Shown in pieces: positions 56,684 through 64,000 of a DNA stretch of 64,000 bases. A program made the position numbers and the translations under genes. Origin of the DNA: Saprospirales bacterium (GTDB taxonomy: Bacteria > Bacteroidota > Bacteroidia > Chitinophagales > Saprospiraceae); the NCBI GenBank assembly GCA_016703765.1, contig JADJBL010000045.1, positions 62,001 through 126,000 on the forward strand. The letters are read 5' to 3'. How positions within the stretch are numbered: position 1 is the first letter of the stretch; each line of letters begins with the position of its first letter. Below the pieces are notes generated by a model. That model saw only the letters and a list, made by a program, of their open reading frames with translations. It had not been told where the DNA came from and did not search any database.

Positions 56684-57598
56684 ATGAAAAAGATCATATA
56701 CATCTGTTTTCTGGCCGCCTGTTTGTCGCTGCAGGCGAGCGCCCAAACCCCTTCTGATGCCATCATGATGGGCAAAGGGCAAATTTGCTTCGGCCTTTTT
56801 TACACCCACGATACCTGGGACGAATACTGGGAAGGCACGTTGAAGCGAAACAACGGGAACATCGGCACACTCACCAGGCAGACCGTCATGCCCATGTTCT
56901 CCCTTGGCCTTCTCGACCGCCTGAATTTGCTGGCGGCGCTCCCCTGGGTACGCACCGAAGCCAGCGCCGGACAAGTTAAGGGCGCACAGGGATTTCAGGA
57001 CTGGGGTGTTTGGCTCAAAGGGGAGGCATTCAAACTGGATAACGAGACCGGGGATCTGAGCTTGCACGCCATTGCAGGCTTTGGCGGCCCTGCTTCCAAC
57101 TACCTTCCGGACTTTGCGCCCTTTAGCCTTGGTTTGGGTTGTTTGGACGCATCCCTGAGGGGTGTTTTGCAATACAAGCTGGACAAAGGCCCTTATGCGC
57201 GCGTAACAGGCGCCTACCACCTTCGCGGCAACTGCATCATCGAACGCGATTACTATTACACGACCCAAGGCTACTACACCGAAGAAGTGGACATGCCGAA
57301 TGCCCTCACCTATGGCGCCACGATCGGAACCTGGCTATTCGACGATTCCTTCAAGATCGAGGCTACTTACGATGGCCTGAAAACCCTGGGTGGGCACGAC
57401 ATCCGACGCCAGGACGCGGGCTTCCCATCCAACAGGATGATCTTCACCCGGGTCGGAGGCGGCTTGCAGTATTATTTCCCCTTTGCGCCCAATCTGAGTG
57501 TGACGGCATCCGGGGGCTACGTGCTGTCCGGTCGCAACGTCGGCCAGTCGCTCATGCTTACGGGAGGCGTCACCTATGTGCTGGGCCTTTGGCAATAA
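56684..57598 (+). CDS. Outer-membrane beta-barrel protein
   Basis: A 304-residue protein with a signal peptide (MKKIIYICFLAACLSLQASAQ, in parts). The rest is a series of short amphipathic strands with many aromatics and Gly (GFQDWGVWLKGEAF, RVGGGLQYYFPFAPNL), typical of a 12-strand-like transporter barrel. No known ligand. It is read with the PAP2 lipoprotein gene 30 bases downstream, so the two may work together at the outer membrane. Confidence 0.8.
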   Translation: MKKIIYICFLAACLSLQASAQTPSDAIMMGKGQICFGLFYTHDTWDEYWEGTLKRNNGNIGTLTRQTVMPMFSLGLLDRLNLLAALPWVRTEASAGQVKGAQGFQDWGVWLKGEAFKLDNETGDLSLHAIAGFGGPASNYLPDFAPFSLGLGCLDASLRGVLQYKLDKGPYARVTGAYHLRGNCIIERDYYYTTQGYYTEEVDMPNALTYGATIGTWLFDDSFKIEATYDGLKTLGGHDIRRQDAGFPSNRMIFTRVGGGLQYYFPFAPNLSVTASGGYVLSGRNVGQSLMLTGGVTYVLGLWQ

Positions 57599-57628
57599 TC
57601 CTTTTTTCACTCATTAAGCATTCAATCC

Positions 57629-59158
57629 ATGAAAAATATCTTTATCCTCATCGCAGCAATGGCCTTTTTTTCATCCTGCGAAAAAGACCTGCCTACCTAC
57701 ATTTCTTTCGAGGCCTACGAATTCGCCTCACTCGATGAAAACGGGGGAACCTGGGATCCCATTTTGCTGGACAGCGCAACCCAGATCGGCATTCCGACGC
57801 CGGAAGACGTTACTTCCCCTTCCTATCTGGCCGAACTGGCCGACCTAAAAGCCGCGGCGTCCGGAGCGAGCGCGGATGAACTCGAAATCGTCGAATACTG
57901 GAGCAGCAATTCCCTCATTCGCTGGAATGAGATTGCCCGCGAACTGGCAGCCAAGTACAATCTGGCCCCCGCTCCAAACCCGGACGGTACCTACAGCGCC
58001 CCCGATCCTGCCAACCCGTCCAATTATCCCAACTTCCCCTTTGCGCACCCGCCTTATGCCTGCCGGATGTTTGCATACTGGGGGACTGCGCAGTTCGACG
58101 CACTGATCGCCGCGTGGGAGTACAAATATCAGTACAACCGGCCTGCCGCTTATGAAGTGGATGGAAGCATCGAGACGCACTTACCCGAAAACGGCCTTCC
58201 CGGCTACCCCTCGGAGGGCGCCGTCATTGCGGCCGTGTCCAAGTCTATTCTGACCGCCATGTTTCCTTTGGAAAAAGATTTCATCGCAGAGAAAGCCGCC
58301 GAGCATTTCAATAGCCTCCATTGGGCAGGCATGAACGTGGAAAGCGAGATCGCGGCGGGCGATTCTTTGGGAAGGGCCGTTGCTGCGGTTTTTCTGAACC
58401 GCGCGAAGAACGACGGCATGAAAAATGCCCAGGCGCCGCGCCCGGTTTCGGATTCCTTGAAAGCGGCCGCTCAAGCCCAATGGGGCTGGCAATGGGACAA
58501 TCTGGAAGACCCGCCGCGTCCGGTTGGCATCACCCCGCTGTTCGGGAGGGTAAAGCCCTGGTGCATCCCGAATGTGGAGGCCGTTCGCCCCGTGCCGCCG
58601 CCTGCGCCGGGTTCCGCAGAGTTTCAGAAGGATGCGGAGGAACTGCAGGAGATCGCAGACAACCTCACACCCGAGCAGCGTAAAATAGCCAACTTCTGGG
58701 CCGACGGTCTGGGGACCTACACCCCTCCGGGGCACTGGAACCGCTTTGCCGGCGATTTGATGATAAAGTACAGGGAAAACCCCCTGCGCTCGGCCCGCAC
58801 CTTCGCCTATTTGAACATGGCGGTCATGGACGCGGGAATCAGTTGCTGGGATGCGAAGTATTATTACCACTACCCCAGGCCTTCGCAGGCGATTCCCGGA
58901 TTCAAGACGATCCTGGGTATCCCGAATTTCCCCAGCTACACGTCGGGGCATTCGACGTTCTCGGCTGCCGCAGCGGCGGTATTGAGCCATATCTACCCGG
59001 CCGATCAGGCTCAAAGCGAAGCATGGGCCGACGAAGCCGCAGAATCCCGTATTTACGCGGGAATCCACTACCGCTTTGACGCCGAAGTTGGAAACGTGCA
59101 GGGAAAAGCCGTGGCGAGCTATACGATTGAGGTGGCGGAGAAAGACGGAGCGCAGTAA
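57629..59158 (+). CDS. PAP2 / vanadium haloperoxidase-like lipoprotein
   Basis: A 509-residue lipoprotein (MKNIFILIAAMAFFSSC, Cys17). The C-terminal half has the complete acid phosphatase/haloperoxidase motifs: K-x6-RP (KYYYHYPRP), TSGHS near residue 436, and SRIYAGIHYRFD (SRx5Hx3D). The first half looks like an ancient second copy with a YNRP remnant and PSEGAV in place of the SGH motif. Likely an envelope phosphatase or haloperoxidase-fold enzyme; the substrate is unknown. It follows the barrel gene and ends at a large inverted repeat. Confidence 0.88.
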   Translation: MKNIFILIAAMAFFSSCEKDLPTYISFEAYEFASLDENGGTWDPILLDSATQIGIPTPEDVTSPSYLAELADLKAAASGASADELEIVEYWSSNSLIRWNEIARELAAKYNLAPAPNPDGTYSAPDPANPSNYPNFPFAHPPYACRMFAYWGTAQFDALIAAWEYKYQYNRPAAYEVDGSIETHLPENGLPGYPSEGAVIAAVSKSILTAMFPLEKDFIAEKAAEHFNSLHWAGMNVESEIAAGDSLGRAVAAVFLNRAKNDGMKNAQAPRPVSDSLKAAAQAQWGWQWDNLEDPPRPVGITPLFGRVKPWCIPNVEAVRPVPPPAPGSAEFQKDAEELQEIADNLTPEQRKIANFWADGLGTYTPPGHWNRFAGDLMIKYRENPLRSARTFAYLNMAVMDAGISCWDAKYYYHYPRPSQAIPGFKTILGIPNFPSYTSGHSTFSAAAAAVLSHIYPADQAQSEAWADEAAESRIYAGIHYRFDAEVGNVQGKAVASYTIEVAEKDGAQ

Positions 59159-59161
59159 AGT

Positions 59162-59226
59162 TATTAAGTTTTTAAGGTAATAAGTTTTTGATCGTAAAAA
59201 CTTATTACCTTAAAAACTCAATAACT
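59162..59226. terminator. Long A/T-rich hairpin between convergent genes
   Basis: A 23-base perfect stem (AGTTTTTAAGGTAATAAGTTTTT with its complement, 59167-59189 and 59196-59218) around GATCGT, extended by a further imperfect part to about 29 pairs. It lies between the PAP2 gene and the deacylase gene and likely ends both transcripts. Confidence 0.75.
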
Positions 59227-59229
59227 TTT

Positions 59230-60213
59230 TTAGAGGATGCCCAAATGCAGGATTCTGCCCCCTGTCTGATTGATGGGGTTGACGCTTTTTCCGATGACGA
59301 TTCCGTCTTCGGGGGCGTAGTATTCCTTGAGCAGGTCGCCGAAGATATTCCTCAGGGTGGCGATCACGCTGCCTTTTTTGACGAAAGTCGCTACTTCGGG
59401 GTGCACGCTGAGGATTCCTCCCTGATCGGCATAGATCCAGTAAGAAGTTTTGCAGATATAGGGCTCCTGGAGGGGGGCTTCGATTCCGGTTTGGGTCATG
59501 CCCATGTAGTTGAGCAGGTTGTGGATACCGGTGAGGCTGCTGCGGATGACGCCTTTCTGGAAGGTGTTCGGATCGCCGACTTCCAGGGTGATGGCGTTGA
59601 TGCCCATGTCGTCGGCTGCGCCGCGGAGGGTGCCGTCGAGCGGCGGGTTGTGGACGATGATCTGGGCGTTTTGGAGGAGGGCCATCTTGCGCGTCGTGGG
59701 GTTATCCATGTCGACGCGGATGTAATAGGAGTTGACCCTGCCCACGCTGGCGGTATGAAGGTCGATGAGGTAGTCGAATTCTTTAATAACCGAGTTCACC
59801 AGGCGGTAGGCATAGACCTGGCTGACGTTGCCATTTGCCTTGCCGGGCATGACGTGGTTGAGGTCCACATCGTCGATAAATTGCCGCGTAGAGCGCAGCA
59901 GGGCGGGGATGTTCACCACCGGGACTCCGACGATGGTTCCTTTCAGCTTGGAAGTGTTGACTTGTTTGAAGAGCCGCTGAATGACGGGAATGCCGTTGAG
60001 CTCATTGCCGTGCACGGCTGCGGTTAGCCCCAGGGTGGGCCCATCCTCGAGGCCTCTTGCGACGATGACCGGCACATTGATGGGCATGCCCATTCCGTCG
60101 GTAACCAGATAAAGCCAGTAGCGTGTGATCTTTCCTTTAGGAGCTTCCTGAATGTTCAAGTCTCTAATGATCGCAGCTTGGTTGTTGCTAAGCAACAGCA
60201 GTGGGTCTTCCAT
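59230..60213 (-). CDS. Succinylglutamate desuccinylase/aspartoacylase-family (M14) deacylase
   Basis: A 327-residue zinc enzyme. AAVHGNELNGIP supplies a His and Glu ligand, and LIDLHTAS the second His; the C-terminal part is the usual beta domain (GGILSVHPEVATFVKKG, in parts). The family removes acyl or amino-acid groups from amide bonds. The start MEDPLLL at 60213 overlaps the upstream ATP-grasp gene by 26 bases, which points to a joint operon with it and the SET gene. Confidence 0.9.
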   Translation of the reverse strand: MEDPLLLLSNNQAAIIRDLNIQEAPKGKITRYWLYLVTDGMGMPINVPVIVARGLEDGPTLGLTAAVHGNELNGIPVIQRLFKQVNTSKLKGTIVGVPVVNIPALLRSTRQFIDDVDLNHVMPGKANGNVSQVYAYRLVNSVIKEFDYLIDLHTASVGRVNSYYIRVDMDNPTTRKMALLQNAQIIVHNPPLDGTLRGAADDMGINAITLEVGDPNTFQKGVIRSSLTGIHNLLNYMGMTQTGIEAPLQEPYICKTSYWIYADQGGILSVHPEVATFVKKGSVIATLRNIFGDLLKEYYAPEDGIVIGKSVNPINQTGGRILHLGIL

Positions 60214-61206
60214 AAATTTCACTTTTCACGTACTCCCATAGGAGGTGCGCAGCGTCTTTGACAATGGGTCGTCCGGTAAATTGGGCAATTTGGGGCAATC
60301 CCCCAATACTAAGGGTATTTATTTCGGAAAGTGTCCGGTGGCCTGCATCATTTACCAGGGTATCAAACCCGAAAATGACAATTCCGTGCTCCAGGAGGAT
60401 GGGAATCAGGCGCGAGGCTATATGCAGATCGTCTTGATCCGGCTCGGCGGGAAAAGCGCTACCTCCCTGGGCGACGTTGCAAATCCAGGAGCCTTTCGCA
60501 GGCAGCCGGATGGATGCCCCGAGAATCTCGCCGTTTACGACGATTACTCTTTTATCGCCCTGATCTACATTGCGCAAATACTTCATTCCCAGGTATTCAA
60601 CGGGCGCGGCGCGGAAAAGTTCCAGAAATTGCGCGAGGGTCATGCTTTTATTTCCGGTCCACACTTTGTCGTCCTCTACTTTTACGATGCCATTGCCCCC
60701 ATAGTTGAAGGGAGGCTTCAGCACGATGGGGAACTGGTTTTAAAACCGATGATATCTTCTTCGGTCTTGCACAGCTGCATCGGCGGGCAGAGATCGGCGA
60801 GCTGAAGCAGGAAGTGCTTATTGCTCGTCAACTGGATCCCCGAAGGGCGGTTGATGATCTGCCGTTCGGGATATATGCCGGTCAAAAAGCGCCAGAACTC
60901 ATCGGGAACGGGGTGGGGCAGGCGCAGAAGGATAACGTCGTATTCCCGCAGGGATGCCTGCCTGAGGCGATTTTTAAAAGCCAGGCCGTCGCTGCGGAAG
61001 TGAAAGCCATCGTCGACCGGAGCAACAAACAGGGACCGCTGCAGGCCGTGCTGGAAAAAGAGGGCATTTTTAGGAACAGACCTGCTGGCCGTGTCGATTT
61101 GTTCACAGCGGGGATGCTTCCGCAATTCGTGCAGGAGCGCGTAAACAGAATTTTCGCGGGTGTGTGCGGCATGATCCGTCAACACCAGCATCCGGAATTT
61201 CTGCAT
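60188..61206 (-). CDS. ATP-grasp ligase, glutathione synthetase/RimK-like (frameshifted)
   Basis: About 339 residues after correction. The N-terminal part (LVLTDHAAHTRENSVYALL; VILLRLPHPVPDEFW; INRPSGIQLTSNKHFLLQLADL in parts) resembles the GshB substrate domain, and the second part is the ATP-grasp fold (FPIVLKPPFNYGGNGI, YLRNVDQGDKRVIVVNG, NVAQGGSAFPAE, GFDTLV, LSEINTLSIGG). It joins an amine to a carboxylate using ATP. The T4 run at 60738-60741 (A4 on the coding strand) lacks one base; adding it joins IIGFKNQ to FPIVLK. It lies between the SET gene and the deacylase gene. Confidence 0.88.
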
Positions 61207-61229
61207 GGCCCTTTTCTATAGGGGAAGGA

Positions 61230-61844
61230 TTACCCTTTCCCGTTCCATTTGTGTAAAGCTCCTTCCCATTTCAACTTGCGAACGGAGCGGTAGTTGCCCG
61301 GCTCCCTCAGAAAGCTTTTGAGGTCCTGGTGGGTTTCGGCGTCGAGCAGTGGCCAGAGTTGCTGTTCGACCTGATCCATTTGCTGCAAAGCCTCAAACAC
61401 AGAGGCGTCCCATTGCTCGTAATAGGTGTCGATGTCCGTCGCTTTTATTCGTTTGCGACAACCTTCGAACTTGCAATCAACGAACATTTCGGACTCCATA
61501 TTGAACAAACCGTATTCGTCCGTGATTTCCTCGTCCGCATGGATATCGCGGATCGCGATCTCAAATCCGTAACCCGTGCTCATGGTATTGCAGTTGCAGC
61601 AGTGGTTCACGTATTTGGCAAAATCCCAGCTTACGATACGGTGCCCTTTTTCGTCAATAAAGGAGTATTTATCAACGGTCTGGCGAAAAGTGAGTGGCAG
61701 GCTTTGGTACTGTTCGGGGGAGAGGTCGATTTCCAGGTCATCTTTTACATACACAATGGTGCCCTTCGGAATGAACTGAGTGGCAAATACGCCGTACCCG
61801 ATTACATCGTCGATGTAACGGATGCAGGTGTGGGGATGGATCAT
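61230..61844 (-). CDS. SET-domain protein (predicted lysine methyltransferase)
   Basis: A 204-residue protein. SET motifs are present: GYGVFATQFIPKGTIVYV near the start, KYVNHCCNCNTMS (the NHxC pseudoknot element), and ADEEITDEYG. A cysteine-bearing FVDCKFEGCRKRI follows, resembling a post-SET zinc region. It would methylate lysines with SAM. The frame opens at 62036, but MIHPHTCIRYID at 61844 is just before the SET core; ATG at 61901 is also possible. It is the first gene of a three-gene minus-strand set with the ligase and deacylase. Confidence 0.85.
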   Translation of the reverse strand: MIHPHTCIRYIDDVIGYGVFATQFIPKGTIVYVKDDLEIDLSPEQYQSLPLTFRQTVDKYSFIDEKGHRIVSWDFAKYVNHCCNCNTMSTGYGFEIAIRDIHADEEITDEYGLFNMESEMFVDCKFEGCRKRIKATDIDTYYEQWDASVFEALQQMDQVEQQLWPLLDAETHQDLKSFLREPGNYRSVRKLKWEGALHKWNGKG

Positions 61845-61999
61845 GTGATAGGATGGTTTAGTAGTTCTCTTCCTGCATCCAGGATTTGGAGGAATTTTCA
61901 TGCAAAAAAAAAAGAGGATTTTGAAGAAATTCTGAATATTTAGAATGTTAACTGGATATATTGTGAGTATTAAAAACAAGCTGGTCGATAAAAGCCGCC

Positions 62000-62676
62000 A
62001 TGAAGTTATTAATCGTTGAAAGTGAGCAAAATACACTCAATGTCCTCACCCTGTTTTTTAAAAGGGAAGGGTACCTTTGCGAGCAGGCTTCCGACTTCCA
62101 GGAGGCTTGCAAGAAGGTGGTCAACCACGAATACGAGTGCATCCTCCTCGATCTCAAGCTCCCGGGCGGCGACGGCATGAAGCTGATCCGGATTTTGAAG
62201 GCCCAGGGCTCCAACGCCTCGATTATTATCCTCTCGGCCCGGGATACAACCGACGACCGTGTGTTGGGCCTCAACGAAGGGGCCGATGACTTCATGTCCA
62301 AACCCGTTCAACTCGCGGAGCTAAACGCCCGGATCAAGGCTATTGCCAGAAGGAAAACGGCCACGGCAACAATTTGATGGATTTTGGCGCCCTCAGAATC
62401 AAGCTGGACGAGCGGTCTGTAGAAGCGGACGGCAAGCTGCTGCAACTCACGAAAAAAGAGTTCGATATCCTGGTTTACCTGGCCCGAAACAAAAACAGGG
62501 TGGTGACAAAAGACTCCATAGGGGGGAATCTCTGGGGGGATTACATCGACGACAAGCTGTCTTACGATTATATCTACGCCCATGTCAAAAACCTCCGGAA
62601 AAAGCTCGCGGACCAGGGTTGTGAGGGGTTCTTAAAAACAGTCTACGGGGTAGGGTATAAGTTTTCCGCCCGGTAA
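62000..62676 (+). CDS. OmpR-family response regulator (frameshifted)
   Basis: About 225 residues after correction. The receiver domain has LIVESE at the acidic pocket, phospho-acceptor Asp51 in ILLDLKLPGGDG, Thr/Ser in ILSARDT, and Lys in FMSKPVQ. The second Asp of the usual EDE pocket is Ser8 here. The winged-helix DNA-binding domain (LTKKEFDILVYLARN; YIYAHVKNLRKKL; VYGVGYKF) follows. The frame breaks at the A4 run at 62354-62357; one more A gives RRKNGHGNNLMDFG and joins the two parts. No sensor kinase gene lies beside it on this strand. Confidence 0.88.
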
Positions 62677-62683
62677 AAAAATA

Positions 62684-62706
62684 GGCCGTACTGAGTAGTA
62701 ACGGCC
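62684..62706. terminator. Possible hairpin between convergent regulators
   Basis: Short stem GGCCGT / ACGGCC with an 11-base loop, just after an A-rich run. Weak as a terminator, but it is the only such structure between the two convergent genes. Confidence 0.35.
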
Positions 62707-62803
62707 CGATGAAACCTAAAATCGACTATTTTAATCTCATCTGAACGCCGATGGCAGAATAAAATTGAACGCTCAAGGTAGAAACGGGTATGAAATCCGG
62801 AAT

Positions 62804-63484
62804 TCAACAGCGAAACTTGAACCCGACCCCGTGGATGTTCTCAATCTTGATAGTCTCGTCCTGACTCAGGTATTTTCTAAGCCTGGAGATGAACACATCC
62901 AGGCTTCTTCCCAAAAAATAATCGTCTTCGCCCCAAAGCTGTTCCAGAATGATAGATCGCTTGACCACCTGGTTGGGATGGTCGAGGAAGAAACGAAGCA
63001 GGTCCGCTTCTTTCTGCGTGAGGGTCCGGCTCTCTCCGGCAAGGCTCAGCTGCAGGTTTTCGTAATCGAAGTCGTATTTCCCCAGCCGGTACTGCGTGGG
63101 GGAAGGGGGCTGGTGGATATTCCTTCGGCGGAGGAACACCTCGATTTTCAGGATCAGTTCCTCAATGCTGAAGGGTTTGGTGATATAATCGTCCCCCCCG
63201 ATCTTGAGTCCGTGCAGTTTATCTTCCTTCAGGGACTTGGCTGTCAGGAAAATAATGGGCACATGCGGGTTAAAGGCCCTGATCTCCTGGGCAAGGGTGA
63301 ACCCATCCATTTCCGGGAGCATGACATCGAGGATGCAAAGGTCGAAGGCGTTGTGCTGGGCGTTGCGGAGCGCCTCTTTCCCGTTGGTGAAATGGGTGAT
63401 CCCATAGCCCTGAAGGGCCAGGTTATCTCTGGTTACAAAACTGAGGCTTTCGTCGTCTTCCACGTACAGGAGCTGGGCTTTCAT
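62804..63484 (-). CDS. OmpR-family response regulator
   Basis: A 226-residue regulator. The receiver has LYVEDDES, phospho-acceptor Asp53 in CILDVMLPEMDG, and Lys in YITKPFS; the winged helix has LTQKEADLLRFFLDHPNQVV (in parts) and NIHGVGFKF. The frame opens at 63619, but MKAQLLYVED at 63484 is the family start. Its ATG overlaps the TGA of the kinase gene upstream by four bases, so the two form one two-component system. Confidence 0.95.
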   Translation of the reverse strand: MKAQLLYVEDDESLSFVTRDNLALQGYGITHFTNGKEALRNAQHNAFDLCILDVMLPEMDGFTLAQEIRAFNPHVPIIFLTAKSLKEDKLHGLKIGGDDYITKPFSIEELILKIEVFLRRRNIHQPPSPTQYRLGKYDFDYENLQLSLAGESRTLTQKEADLLRFFLDHPNQVVKRSIILEQLWGEDDYFLGRSLDVFISRLRKYLSQDETIKIENIHGVGFKFRC

Positions 63485-64000
63485 GACAGGGTTTGTTTTT
63501 CGGCGCGCGCCGTCGGTTTTGATTGGGAATGTCCATTCGTTTCGGGGATCAGGATGCAGATGGTCGTACCGCTTCCCGCCTCGCTTTCCAGCTCGACTTT
63601 CCAGCCGTGGGCCTGGCAAATGCTTTTTATGTAGAAGAGCCCGAGTCCAAATCCTTTTACATTATGGACGTTTCCGGTCGGGACGCGGTAGAATTTTTCA
63701 AAAACCTTGTGTTGAAACTCCTGAGGGATTCCGATCCCTTTGTCCGAAACGACCAGGGAAAGGTTTTTGCCCTTTGACTCGGTCTTTACCTCCACTTGGG
63801 GCGCTCCGTTGCAATACTTGATGGCGTTGTCGAGGAGGTTGTGGATGATATTGGACAGGTGAAGCCGGTCGGCGGTGATCTCGGGGTTGAGGGCAAGAAG
63901 TTGCGCGTTCAGGGTTCCTCCGAGCTCCTCTATTTTCATCCGCAGGGAAGGCAGGATATCTTCGAGGAGCTCGTGGAGGTTGAGATCCTCGGGCGCCAGG
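63481..64000 (-). CDS. Sensor histidine kinase, C-terminal part
   Basis: The gene enters from the right edge of the window; only about 172 residues are visible. They include the ATP-binding (HATPase_c) domain: HNLLDNAIKYC (N box), VVSDKGIGIP (G1), FEKFYRVP (F box) and GFGLGLFYIKSI (G2). The His-containing and sensory parts lie outside the window. It is the partner of the regulator at 62804, whose start overlaps its stop codon. Confidence 0.95.
   Translation of the reverse strand, partial: LAPEDLNLHELLEDILPSLRMKIEELGGTLNAQLLALNPEITADRLHLSNIIHNLLDNAIKYCNGAPQVEVKTESKGKNLSLVVSDKGIGIPQEFQHKVFEKFYRVPTGNVHNVKGFGLGLFYIKSICQAHGWKVELESEAGSGTTICILIPETNGHSQSKPTARAEKQTLS

Overview
The window looks like a chromosomal segment from a fairly GC-rich member of the Bacteroidota, probably of the Saprospiria/Lewinella kind. 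Evidence: a protein with a type IX secretion (T9SS) C-terminal sorting tail; promoters of the Bacteroidota type (TTG or TTTG, 19-20 bases, TAnnTTTG) instead of sigma70 boxes; few Shine-Dalgarno sites; an isolated atpD-atpC pair; the rimP-nusA-infB order; and many TPR and envelope lipoprotein genes. No tRNA, rRNA, CRISPR array, insertion sequence or prophage was seen.

Layout. 1-6 kb: the C-terminal half of a class A penicillin-binding protein, TPR and T9SS-exported proteins, and dapD (lysine/diaminopimelate). 6-10.6 kb: a membrane desaturase followed by a fatty acyl-AMP ligase/carrier/thioester-reductase megaenzyme. 10.6-15.6 kb: a TPR / DUF5691-like / MoxR ATPase / DUF5682 cassette. 15.7-23.1 kb: scpA, a radical SAM/SPASM enzyme, an AT-rich region with DnaA-box-like sites, a TPR protein, an RlmK-like methyltransferase, an SDR and an OmpA/PD40 protein. 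23.1-32.3 kb (minus strand): an ECF sigma/anti-sigma pair with a periplasmic partner, an O-antigen ligase-like protein, infB, nusA, rimP and rpoN. 32.4-39.3 kb (plus strand): two aminopeptidases P around an ABC/FtsX/DUF3299 set and a tocopherol-cyclase-like gene. 39.3-50.5 kb: atpC-atpD, an aminotransferase, a GH25 lysozyme, tandem thioredoxin-like paralogues, a deleted exonuclease III gene, a decayed toxin-antitoxin relic, comM and a hydrolase. 50.6-59.2 kb: a SpoIIE-type phosphatase, a TM2/TPR/SHOCT protein, CBS protein, POTRA/barrel protein, NAD kinase, a small barrel and a PAP2/haloperoxidase-like lipoprotein. 59.2-61.9 kb (minus): SET methyltransferase, ATP-grasp ligase and M14-type deacylase. 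62-64 kb: two OmpR-type regulators and a histidine kinase.

Eight genes are broken by a one-base frameshift, and in seven of them the repair is one base in a short homopolymer. That is the signature of uncorrected sequencing error, so I describe these genes as intact in function but shifted in the read. The exonuclease III gene is different: it lacks its whole catalytic middle.

The most promising loci for new biology are the SET / ATP-grasp / M14 trio (a possible peptide-modification writer and eraser set), the desaturase plus FAAL-carrier-reductase pair (a possible unsaturated fatty aldehyde or alcohol pathway), the MoxR cassette that lacks its usual VWA partner, and the hairpin between promoter and start codon of rimP-nusA-infB, which could be a NusA-sensitive attenuator.
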